A stretch of DNA of 30,733 nt from positions 1 through 30,733 of the forward strand of contig LRSR01012874.1 in NCBI GenBank assembly GCA_001579985.1. The letters are read 5' to 3'. Numbering within the stretch: the stretch's first letter is position 1; each line of letters begins with the position of its first letter. The position numbers and the translations under genes are program-made. The stretch comes from Hypsibius dujardini. Taxonomy: Eukaryota; Tardigrada; Eutardigrada; Parachela; Hypsibiidae. The notes beneath the pieces are model-generated. The model was given only the letters and a program-made list of their open reading frames with translations. It had not been told where the DNA came from and ran no database searches. Of the stretch, positions 12,301 through 20,605 are shown in pieces.

Positions 12301-13017
12301 ACTCACCTGAACTACACTCAAGGTCTGTATATGTAATCCGAGATCTTGTTCGCAACGAGCTTGGAATGTGTTTTTTCTTTTTGTTGCTGCAGATCAGCTT
12401 TTCTTCCTGGCCCATGCTCAGGTATGAAAAACAAAAACAAATCCCTAATGGTTAAAGGAACAATGCTTAATTTCCGGTTCATTGCAGTTGTTTTGCGGAG
12501 TTTATAAGAAAGAGCACGTTGCAGAAATCATCAGTGTCGGTAAGTGTCTGTTTTTGGTAAGGCAAAACTGACAAATCTAAACCGAAAAACTAAAACTAAA
12601 CAACATTTTTTAGTAATCAAGTTTTTTACTCTAATTTGTTTCGGTTGTTAAAAACTAATTTGAGTGAGAAATGCTTAAACAAATAACATTTATCAATTAT
12701 CTTTGATTAAACTGACTAACCTAAAAGGTTACTTTTTGAAAAACACTAAACGGAAAATCTAAGTAATATTTAGTTAACTAAAACAAGTCATTAATCGGCC
12801 AGTTTTAGTTTTTGTGGTTCATTGTTGCCCTTATTTGTAAATTATTGTTAAATGACAACAGATTTACAGTGTTGTATTTTCTTTTTATGTAGCTTCTCAC
12901 AGCGCCTCACCTTTTCGTATCATCGGGCCTCTCCAGAACTTGCCGGAGTTCTCGGAGGCCTTCAAGTGCCCCGTGGATTCCTACATGAATCCGAAAACTA
13001 AGAATACCATCTGGTAG
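3326..13017 (+). CDS. M13 zinc metallopeptidase (neprilysin/ECE-like), complete, 19 exons
   Basis: Exons: 3326-3441, 3962-4359, 4783-4810, 4886-5019, 6720-6809, 6909-7297, 8151-8241, 8792-9116, 9875-10036, 10399-10474, 10894-10944, 11011-11142, 11512-11674, 11753-11872, 11990-12162, 12247-12322, 12393-12421, 12488-12539, 12893-13017. They total 2730 nt, or 909 residues, against roughly 700-800 usual for M13. The start GGCCATGGC is a strong Kozak context. A cytoplasmic head (1-69) precedes one membrane helix (about 70-89), then a Ser/Thr/Ala-rich stalk. [11 protein letters not shown] is at 185-195. The zinc site is HEVSH 749-753 with Glu803 and Asp807 in EDVADN; His871 and Arg877 match the family's substrate/transition-state residues. 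So it looks catalytically competent and should cleave extracellular peptides. Odd points: the family NAxY is SAYY (708-711); the N-terminal CxxxxC pair and the Cys before the terminal W are missing. The partial gene upstream is its tandem paralogue. Exon 3 is a 28-nt microexon required by phase. Confidence 0.95.
3442..3961. other. Intron 1 of the complete M13 gene, A/T-rich
   Basis: 520 bp, strongly A/T-rich with many TTAATTAA-type words, bounded by GTAAGG and TATATAG. No gene or transposon end recognised. Confidence 0.7.
5773..6510. mobile_element. Foldback (long inverted repeat) non-autonomous DNA element in M13 intron 4
   Basis: The outer ends match in inverted orientation: CAGGGGCTCGTTTAGGA at 5773 and the complement of TCCTAAACAAGCCCCTG ending at 6510. 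A second left end starts at 6015 (CAGGTGCTCGTTTAGGG). From 6015 to 6510 the DNA is one long imperfect palindrome with arms of about 245 bp; matching parts include TTACAAGTC, ATGGTAGGG and TTTTGAACCTTG. 5773-5995 is an extra, diverged copy of the left arm in the same direction. A G10 run sits at 5792-5801. There is no coding capacity. The CAGGGGC end resembles hAT termini, but I see no clean 8-bp target duplication, so the superfamily is uncertain. Confidence 0.75.
7298..8150. other. Intron 6 of the complete M13 gene
   Basis: 853 bp between GTAATT and TTTTTTTGCAG. Short open frames occur but nothing recognisable; no repeat ends found. Confidence 0.6.
8242..8791. other. Intron 7 of the complete M13 gene
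   Basis: 550 bp between GTAAGT and TTTGTTTAG. No gene, repeat or transposon end recognised. Confidence 0.6.
9131..9784 (-). mobile_element. 654-bp deletion derivative of a pogo/Tigger-like DNA transposon
   Basis: It has 21-bp perfect terminal inverted repeats, ACTGTACGCTCCCGATTTCA(A) at 9131 and its complement ending at 9784, with further partial match inward (CGATT). The interior carries a minus-strand frame at 9464-9276 containing [18 protein letters not shown] followed by CIKNAFF. That fits the C-terminal tail of pogo/DDE_1 (Tigger/Jerky-like) transposases, where an xAWxxIxxxxIxNxF pattern is typical. The HTH and catalytic regions are absent, so it cannot move by itself. It lies wholly within intron 8 (9117-9874) of the M13 gene. 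A target duplication is not clear. Confidence 0.75.
10037..10398. other. Intron 9 of the complete M13 gene
   Basis: 362 bp, A/T-rich, between GTGGGA and CCACATAG. Nothing recognised inside. Confidence 0.55.
10475..10893. other. Intron 10 of the complete M13 gene
   Basis: 419 bp between GTACGC and CATTTCAG. No gene or repeat recognised. Confidence 0.55.
11225..11455. repeat. A/T-rich ACTAAA-type dispersed repeat, copy 2 (hAT-like MITE candidate)
   Basis: Lies in M13 intron 12 (11143-11511). It begins TTAGAGATGTCAAAATTAC and is filled with AACTAAAAC / TAGTTTTTCG words on both strands. The opening resembles hAT ends (YAGRGATGKCAAA). The right edge is uncertain. Same family as the repeats at 12555, 15812 and 20340. 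Confidence 0.55.
12555..12830. repeat. A/T-rich ACTAAA-type dispersed repeat, copy 3
   Basis: Occupies most of M13 intron 18 (12540-12892). It starts near GGTAAGGCAAAACTGAC and its far end, read on the minus strand, starts near AAGGGCAACAATGAACC, so the two ends are loosely inverted. The interior alternates AACTAAAAC and TTTTTTAGT words. Confidence 0.55.
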
Positions 13018-13342
13018 TCAACGTTCCCAACCTTCCTTTTCCCTGTGGTCTCACCCGGCACATTTGTCGAACTATGCGTTCGGCTACTCTGATATTTCAA
13101 ATATTTCATTTTCTATTATCTCGACTGCAATTTTTGCCTTAGGCTTAGCTTTTGATACATTGCGCCTTTTGCAAAAAAATTGCTTATTTTGGCAAACAGC
13201 TCGTTCTGGGTTTAGGATATAGCAAAAGAGTCCTGTATTACACCTCAAGGATCAATTGTTCAACAGAACAGTGACATAACCATAGTCCAAAGACTGTCTA
13301 CATGGTAACTCAAACGACTGCAGATTGCCTATAGAATTATTT
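13018..13342. other. 3' flank of the complete M13 gene
   Basis: 325 bp with no gene. No canonical AATAAA was seen close to the stop. It runs directly into the mariner-type relic. Confidence 0.5.
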
Positions 13343-14559
13343 AAGGTGACTCAAACCACCGTACACAACAGGTGCCGGCAGCAAAGTTAGATCATTTTGC
13401 GCGCCACCCAACAACTGATTGGTTTCTTTTGTGATAACCCATCCCACATTGTTTTGAGTAAAACCAAGCCAGCCGTTGTTAAAATTGATTTTGTTGACGT
13501 TTGAACAATTAATTATGCCTGCTCCAATTGATTCTGAAACGAGGGGCGCCATCTTGACCCACCATCAAAACCACCATTCTCGTAAAAAAATAGTCTATGC
13601 TTTCTTTGACCTGGGTTTTTCGGTTTCAACCACAGAATTTGAACGGGAGAAGCGAGAAACCTCAAACCATCAGAAAAGTAAACGCAGCGACGGATGTGGA
13701 TAATCCTCTCACTGTGGACTAAATTGCTGAACGGTATGATGTCTCTGACAGGACGTTTCGTCGAGTTTTGAACAAAAATCTGCAATCGCACTTGCTGAAG
13801 AAGACCGAAACGCATGCCCTGTCAAACAAGCAAGCATAGGAGCGTCTTGACCGTTGGCTTCGGTTTCTCAGGCTTCTGGGGAATAATCGATAGAAGTATC
13901 TAGTGTTTTGATGAGTTCTGGCTCTCTATGAACGATTGTGGTAGAATCCGGGACTGTTACTACCGGAAGAAGGAAAAACCAGCTCCGGAAAGTTGCACCA
14001 AAAAGTGGAAGCAGACATTTCCAAAAACGGTGATGGGCGCCTAGGAGTGTTGTACCGCGGTGCAATAAGCATTTGTTTCGTTTCACCAACCAGCAAAGTC
14101 AATTCAGCATTCTTCCTCAACAATATCGTGCAGCCAATAGTAGACAAAGACGTCCTCAAACTCTCCCCGGAAGAGGAAAACAAAGTCATTTTCTACTTTG
14201 ATAGTACTTCCAGTCACACGACCCCTGCGGTTTACTCCTACCTCAAATCAAAAAAGTCGAGTACATCGGAAAATACGATTGGATGGCCAACAGCTCTGAT
14301 CTGAATCCTATAGATTTCGGTCTGAACGGGATTTTTAAAAAATTCAATTTTTAGAAAAAGCCCAAAGACATCCCTGGTTTGCAACGCGCAAGGCCCCAAG
14401 TCTGGAAGGAACCCCCACTTAGCGTTTGTCGTTATGTTATGAAACCCTGGAGAGGAAGGGTGATTCAGATGCCAGACGCAAAGAGCTTTCAGATTAAAAA
14501 CTCGAGCAAATACAGAATTATCTGTGCCACGAGTATGTCATAATGCAATAATGCACCTT
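13343..14559 (+). mobile_element. Mariner/Tc1-type DNA transposon relic
   Basis: A plus-strand transposase is readable in pieces. An N-terminal HTH starts at ATG 13514 (MPAPIDSETRGAILTHH...SRKKIV). Around 13731-13840 follow YDVSDRTFRRVL and KKTETHALSNKQA. The catalytic core at about 13978-14340 has RGAISICFVSPTSK, a second Asp in FDSTSSHTT, and NSSDLNPIDFGLNGIFKK with the third Asp. The pieces lie in different frames with stops (for example TAG after NKQA and a frame change near 14035), so the gene is dead. The size of about 1.2 kb fits mariner. AAGGTG occurs near both proposed edges (13343 and, inverted, 14554-14559), but long TIRs are not evident, so edges are approximate. Confidence 0.75.
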
Positions 14560-14634
14560 TAACAAGTGGTGGAGGCGCTGTTTAAACCGCTGGCCGAAAT
14601 TAAACGTCAAACAAACAAGAAAGGCAGGTAGGCA

Positions 14635-14735
14635 ATCAGTCAGTCAGTCAGTTAGTCAGTCAGTCAAATAGTCGAACGGACAAACAGACAAACAGACAGA
14701 CAGATATACAGACAGAAAAACAGAAAGACAGACAG
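14635..14735. repeat. (CAGT)n/(CAGA)n compound microsatellite
   Basis: TCAGTCAGTCAGT units grade into CAGACAAACAGA units over about 100 bp. It is a second locus of the CAGA family present at 2263. Confidence 0.88.
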
Positions 14736-14873
14736 GATTTTGAATTACACATTTGAGACCCCTGATCCTGTTTTGAATAACCCCTGGTGGAGCGATCTTG
14801 GTTCCGACCTGTAAGTAACCGAAAAATATTTTCCTACTATTTGTAGTTAGTTGTGCGACTTGTTATTATCGTT

Positions 14874-15139
14874 TGCTCGCGATCTCAGAGGACAATTTTT
14901 TTGCACTACCCGTAAATTTTAGTTTATCCGGGCCGTGCCTATCCACTGCCGTTCACCAAATTACCATTGTGGGGACAAATGTACGGAAAAGCACGACTGT
15001 ACATTCAATCAATCGAGCAAAAAGAGTAAATTGCATTAAATCAGCCAATCAAAGAACAGTCAATCAGATTGAACGTTCAATCGAGTACAGAGCCATATCG
15101 AGGGAGGCGGGGCTCAGCTGTCCCTTGAGATCGCGAGCA
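14874..15139. mobile_element. 266-bp MITE candidate with 21-bp TIRs
   Basis: The left end TGCTCGCGATCTCAGAGGAC matches the complement of the right end (TGCTCGCGATCTCAAGGGAC) with 1 difference in 20; 14 bases are perfectly paired. The interior is non-coding, with repeated CAATCAAT/ATCGAG words. No convincing target duplication. Short size, TIRs and lack of coding support a MITE of unknown superfamily. Confidence 0.6.
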
Positions 15140-15811
15140 CACGGTATTTCACCGAAACTTTTTAAATAAACGTGCTGGACATAAATAGCTTCATAGTTAC
15201 ATCTCGGTATTCCGAGTAATACATCCAGGTCTACTGTTTCAAAAGCGAAAGAGCATTCGGAGTAGAGCAAAAGCTTCTTGAGATTTACTTAAAAATATAG
15301 CGTGGAATGAACCATAAAAATGCGTATAAATGCGTAGTGTAATAAACTTTCAGTATTCAATTTTTTCTCACCATCAAAGCAGCTAAAATTAACCGGGTTT
15401 TCGTTGTTTGTCAATTGAATATTGAAAGTATTTCTTGCGTTTCCATGAATTGCAAAATCTTCCCGCTTTTTTTTCCATTTTGGTACTAACATCTACGCGC
15501 AATGGCCTCAATCGTGTATTGGTACAATGATTAGGTACCGAAAGTGAATGCAGTTCTAAATATTTCCTTGCGTGTTGATCCTGGGGTGACAGTTCAGAAG
15601 AAGATGGAGGTACGACGCGAAATGGAAAAGATCGTACTATCCGTGCCTGAAATACAGTTGGATAACAGTGGGATTCTACTCTGACACGTTGATTTTTTGC
15701 GCGAAAAACATGTTTTAATCTTGCTGTTTGTCATTTTAACAGAGCGTACAAAGCTGGAGCTGGAGGAACAATTGGAACACTTGGAAAGCTGTATTTCAAG
15801 GAATCATCACA
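15140..15811. other. Gene-free stretch with exon-like fragments
   Basis: No confident gene. A plus-strand frame at about 15535-15655 (PKVNAVLNISLRVDPGVTVQ and on) and a piece at 15742-15811 between AACAG and GTAGGG look exon-like. Their phases do not join each other or the GTAAGT-bounded piece ending at 14811. They may be debris of a host gene broken by the transposons around it. Confidence 0.3.
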
Positions 15812-15895
15812 GGTAGGGATGGCGAAAACTAAAAGTAATTGACTAATAAGTTTTTCTAATTAACTTAATTTTAATTACTAAAGGTTTCTAAGGTA
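15812..15895. repeat. A/T-rich ACTAAA-type dispersed repeat, copy 4
   Basis: Begins AGGGATGGCGAAAACTAAAA, close to a hAT-like end, followed by TAATTGACTAATAAG-type sequence. It is short and ends about 60 bp before the pogo-like element. Confidence 0.5.
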
Positions 15896-15955
15896 GGTAA
15901 AATATGTAATGGCGGTAAAGGTATCTGCTCTGTAGTCAAAGTATAACTTTTTTAT

Positions 15956-18386
15956 CTAACAAGAAAATTGCACCACTTTTGACGGCAAATTTGTTTATAT
16001 CTGTTTGTTGTTACCGATGAACTGTTGTCTGGTTTTTCGATTCCGTCAAGAAAATTGGCAGAAACCAGAACTACTATTTTAAATAAAATAAAAACTGACT
16101 AGTGGTGGTATATAGAAAGCGCTGTATATACTACCGAAACACGTACTAATAGATTATTTGATGTTGCACGGACTGATCGACTGAATAAACGCAGACACAT
16201 TTTTTTGACAAAACAAACATTTTATTAATTGATTAACTCACAGAAATGGTTACAGTGAAACAAGTGCTCGAAACACAAAGTACACTTGCACCAAGCGCAT
16301 GTCTAAAAGTGAAATTTTGGACAAGTGGGCATGAGCTCTTCTCATTCTGCTTAGCAACCTCGCTGTCTGAACAGAATCGCGACGGAGTTTTGAATTCGAA
16401 ATGCTTATCGTTCTCAAAATATCCAGGATGGAAACAACCTACTTTCCACATATTTCGGAACCAGTGGCTGCTAAATTGATTATGAACCAGCGATGGCAGC
16501 TTCAAGATGGAGTTCCGCAGATGCATTTCACACTTGACGTTGTCTCGAAGAATCTAGTCTCAGATTTTGCGAGCAAAATCTTTTCACATGCAAAAACTGT
16601 AAACATTAAGCGGGTGGCAAAGAGAAGTGGTTTTAGCTGGAATGGTGACGACTTGAACTTCGCGACCTTCCGGTGTGGCGGCATTAAGCAGAGCTTGATT
16701 CTTGTTGGTTGACCAGAAGTCTATCACGAGGACAATTCGGTTTCCCCCATTCGGAAAGTAAACGTCTTCCAGCCACGTTTTCAGGTGGTCCTTCGTCATT
16801 TTTCCAGATTGAGAGGCGGTCAAGTAGATATTGAGCGCGGCGAAAAGATTTTGTTTCACCAGGGGACCAAAGCTGCCGGAAATCTCTTGCATCACGATGG
16901 ACAGCAGCAAAAGCAGTTTGCCGGTTGCCTCAATTGTAGACATAATGGTGTAGGAATAGATCATCTTGGCTATGGATTGGACGCACATTTTTTTTTGTTC
17001 ATGTCAAGAACAACAAAAAAGCATTACAGCTTATGTAAACTTAAGATTTTATTGTTTATATACCTAGTGACATTACATACCGATGACAATGCCAATTAGG
17101 TAAAACTAAAACTATTACAGCAATAATAATGTTTATACAGTACTTCAAATGAAACATTGTCAATGGTAAAGTTAAAATAAATTATAAGGAAAAATTGTGC
17201 AATCAATCAATCGCATATTCTGAAGCAGTCGCCACTAAAGGGAATCGCCTACCTCGACGCCGGAGCGTTTTACCCGAGTGGAATTCATTCTGAAAGCCAC
17301 TTTGATCTGCATTCTACACAGAGTCGAGCCAGAATTATGCTATCAGCTCCTTGACGTTGTTTATGAAATTGGCAGCGGCGATGTAGCGATCGGATTCGTT
17401 GTCCACCATCTTTTTCGTCACATAAAAGATGATTTTTTGGTCTGAGAACTTGCTCAGATGTTTAAACATTTGAATCCAGCCGCTGGAAACCAGAAAAATG
17501 TCCAGTCCAACTTCCGCCGAGGCTTCTCGAGCCCATTTTTGTAGATCCAAGTCGTGGATGATGGCTAATTCCATCTTAGCCTAAACAACCAACTAATCGA
17601 ACGAGTGCATGCTCGTTCAACTTGCTTGCTTTCAAACAAGATAAATGAATCAAGGACAAAAATAGAAAATCTTGTTGTAAGAGGCCTTCGTCATGTCAAA
17701 AATCCTTCGCATCTTTCCAAGACGGAAATCTGGATCAAACTGCTGGGACCACGTACGCAGCATCTTCTCACCCTTCACTAACTTGAACTTAACGCGAACA
17801 GACGAAACGGAACGATGTTTTTTTCCCCGGATTTCCAATATTACACGGCCTCTGTCGTCCAATTTACGCAAGTCTTCGTCCGTCACAGACACATCGTCTG
17901 GAAAATTATTATCGTAAACAATTTCCGTTTCAACATTGTTCTTTTTAAACAATAAGGTCTTAGATCGTAAAAAAAGGATTCACCACTGGATCGCTGACAC
18001 GTTAAGCTATGGTATTATGGTATAATATGGCAGAACGCGTACGATGTGACTTGACAACTTGAAATTTCCGAAGAGATCAATCAACGATCTGAACAACTAT
18101 TTCTGATGAGAGAGCATAGAACAATCAATCAACTCCGTTAAATATGAGTATGACTAATTTAATTTTTCTCTTCGCGTAATTTAACAATCAATTGGTATGT
18201 GTTTCGGTAACACAGACAGCGCCCTATATATACCACCACTAGTCAGTTTTTATTTTATTTAAAATAGTAGTTCTGGTTCCTGCCGATTTTCTTGACGGAA
18301 TCAAAGAAACCAAACAACAGTGCATCGGTAACAACAAACAGATATAAAAAAATTTGCCGTCCAGAGTGGTGTAATTTCCTTGTTAG
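15956..18386 (-). mobile_element. Pogo-like DNA transposon with TIRs of about 193 bp
   Basis: The left TIR (15956-16148) and right TIR (18194-18386) are inverted copies with roughly nine of ten bases matching. Both hold CTAACAAG at the tip, then ACGGCAAATTT, TATCTGTTTGTTGTTACCGA, TTCCGTCAAGAAAAT and ACTGACTAGTGGTGGTATAT. The 2431-bp span encloses a broken minus-strand transposase (16233-17952). Immediate flanks (TTTTAT left, TACTG right) do not give an unambiguous TA duplication. The long TIRs, CENP-B-type HTH and DDE_1 core place it in the pogo group of Tc1/mariner. Confidence 0.85.
16233..17952 (-). pseudogene. Pogo-like transposase, degraded
   Basis: Read on the minus strand. The N-terminal part (17952-17650) has RTWSQQFDPDFRLGKMRRIF. 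A CENP-B-type HTH follows (17574-17335) with DLQKWAREAS and SSGWIQMFKHL. The first catalytic Asp is in DQSGFQNEFHSGKTLRRRG near 17310-17250, and the core at 16988-16584 has the second Asp in VLVIDFWSTNKN. The third acidic position reads LCHPLNVYSF where related proteins have LDVYFF, so a catalytic Asp appears to be Asn. The C-terminal tail (16526-16233) has SILKLPSLVHNQFSSHWFRN. There are several stops, including two between HTH and DQSGF and three after SFCM, plus frame changes. About 200 bp between 17000 and 17205 is unexplained (intron or insertion). The gene is inactive. Confidence 0.8.
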
Positions 18387-19413
18387 TACTGTAGTTGCTT
18401 CAAGATCTACCATTATGTTAATAAGTGGTCCCTTGGCAGTCGGTTAAACGGATTACTGACAAAAAATAAAAAGCCTTTACAAATTTTGACATGGCTTGTT
18501 ATTGCTTCAGTTAAATGCAAGAAAATTTCTACTCAGAACAAACAAACAAATTATTTCCTTTACTTTAAAAAGTATATTTCTTTCGTTTTTATTTTTTTTA
18601 TTTTTGAAAGCAAGGCGGAGTTTTTTCTGTATGTCCCTCCCGAAAAACAATATTCAAAATAAGGTTACAATCGATAACGGTTACATTTACCGTCTCAAAT
18701 ACCCTTCCATATTGCGTAACCAATGAGCTTGTAACCCTTCTTAGTGCCTGAAGTACAATGGTGACCAAACAGAGTAATGTTTATGACATCAATTTTATTG
18801 CGAATTCCAGAGTAAAAGTTTTTCCACAAGTTGTTCAAATTATTGTTAATTCCCTATTGCTCAGCGGTATGAGCTCTATCTTAAGTGAGAAGGGTGACGG
18901 TCCAATTTATGGGCGAGATTTTTCCATTTTTTTCTCACTTCTAGAGGCCGATTGGTTATGCCAAATGATACCAAATCGTTTTGTTATTAAGGAGGGAGCA
19001 TTTGGGCTAGACTGATCATTGGTCAACCAAGTGCGGTTCAGTCCTCTTTTTGCATCCCAATTTATGCAGTTATGGATTCATTTTGGTGTGGACAAAACGA
19101 TAGACTGCCAAATTTTAACATGATTTGGTACTGTTTCGAGAACCATAATAACCATAATTAAGGTTTGAATTACTGTCACATTTTTCGTTAGGATTATTGA
19201 TATCCCTTAAAACCTCTGAGCCAGCCTAATATGTACACTTTCTCCCATTTTGCAGGATCACCCACGTAATGAAACAAAAATCTATTTTTGTCGCAACTCA
19301 ATTTAAATCAAATCGCGGAGCTGTATAGCATTTTTCATGGCAGCTCAGAGAAATCTAATTCTTGGGAAAAGAGATGTGTTCTGCTGCTATAACCCGCGTC
19401 AAAAACTGTGAGT
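18387..19413. other. Gene-free stretch between the pogo-like element and the cystatin gene
   Basis: About 1 kb, A/T-rich. The longest frame (18758-19015, plus) shows no recognisable domain or splice partners. No repeat ends identified. Confidence 0.5.
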
Positions 19414-20310
19414 TCATGTGTTAATTGTGATAGAGGGAGCAGCCGGTCGTAAGGGAGCTAGAAGCATCACATCACGCAACACTGTTTTAACGGTGAAGGT
19501 GTTCTGCAACGATCGGAAAACGTCCACCTGCACGTAGCGTCCGGGTCCCACACGAATCTGTAAAATGAAGGAAGTATTTTACTTTGTATCGTCTTGCGAT
19601 CTTAGCTTCTGTCGATTTGTTGTGCAAATAAGAAGTCCGGAAAACAGTACTCTTGTATTCTCGGTATCGCAAGCCCAACAGGACTTCCGGGTTCTCAAAG
19701 GGAGATTAGGTCTTCTCAGTGGATATAAAAAACGGGCCCTTTTAGTCTTAAATACTGGATGTGCAGTATGAGTTTGTTATAGTTTCTAACGCCGTCTGCA
19801 GCCTGAAGAGAACAACACCTTGGCAAGTGGGTCAGACGTGCGAAAGATCCCCCGCCAGGGCCCTTTCCGCCAGATTATGCACCGACCCCCTGGCAGGCGA
19901 ACGAGCCAGTGTGGATTAATTACGTTACAAACCTTGAGGATGTAATTCTTGCCCGCTACGATTTGGGTGGTGTATTTAACGACCACAAACTCAGAGGGTA
20001 CGGGACGAGCATCCGCAAGTTGACGTAGCACTTCAGTTTTGACCTAAAACAAAACAAACAGTGGCCAAAACAGGAGACAAATCAATACGTTGGCCAGTGC
20101 AATGCCATAGGTAAACTGAAATAAAAAAGGCAGAACATGGGTAGAGGTTAGGAGCTTACGTACAGCGTCAGCAACTTCCTGTGCAGAAACATCTCCTGGC
20201 TTTTCTGCCGACCAGCCTCCTGGAACGCTGAGATTGCTAGTGCAGTTTGTGGTCGAAAAAAGGGCTAGGAGCATCCCGCTGGCCACTGCCAAGCTGTGAT
20301 CAAAATACAT
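19414..20310 (-). CDS. Cystatin/stefin-type cysteine protease inhibitor, 3 exons
   Basis: Exons on the minus strand: 20310-20164, 20043-19933, 19557-19414 (147+111+144 nt; 133 residues plus stop), all introns in phase 0. The first donor is read as GCT|GTACGT, giving VADA|VKTEVLRQLAD; using the GTAAGC three bases on breaks the frame. Residues 1-25 look like a signal peptide (hydrophobic core SGMLLALF). The inhibitory signatures are the N-terminal Gly pair (GG 31-32) and QIVAG at 76-80. KNYILKIRVG and RYVQVDVFRSL (93-103) match the cystatin A/B core. Family role: tight reversible inhibition of papain-like proteases. The second hairpin usually reads LP or PW; here it is LQ. The mature part has no cysteine, like stefins, although a secretory signal is predicted. 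The second donor GTTTGT is weak. A copy of the ACTAAA repeat lies just upstream. Confidence 0.88.
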
Positions 20311-20339
20311 AACTACTACGGTAATGATAAATTCTGATA

Positions 20340-20600
20340 ATGCTAGGGATAAAAAGATTTAACTTATTACGCTAATTAATTTTTACTTAGTCTGTCAGTA
20401 ACTAAATCTTTTAGTTTAGTTTCAGTCAACATTATTAGACTACTTTTAAGTTTTAATTTTATCAAACATTAGCGACTAGAAGTTTTGGTTTAGTTTGTTT
20501 GAGAAACTAAATAAAACTAAAAGTAAAACAAAAATACTTTTAACTCAATTTCAGTTTGGTTTTTAGTTTCATTTAGTTTAACTTTGCCATCTCTAGGCAC
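20340..20600. repeat. A/T-rich ACTAAA-type dispersed repeat, copy 5 (best preserved ends)
   Basis: The left edge reads CTAGGGATAAAAAGATTTAA; the right edge, on the minus strand, reads CTAGAGATGGCAAAGTTAAA. The ends are therefore inverted repeats with hAT-like character. The interior is dense in TTTAGTTT / AAACTAAA. It lies 30 bp upstream of the cystatin start codon and may overlap its promoter. Confidence 0.65.
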
Positions 20601-20605
20601 CGTCC

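Noticed and set aside
18758-19015. Plus-strand 85-codon frame between the pogo-like element and cystatin
   Set aside because: No family features and no plausible splice partners; probably a chance frame.
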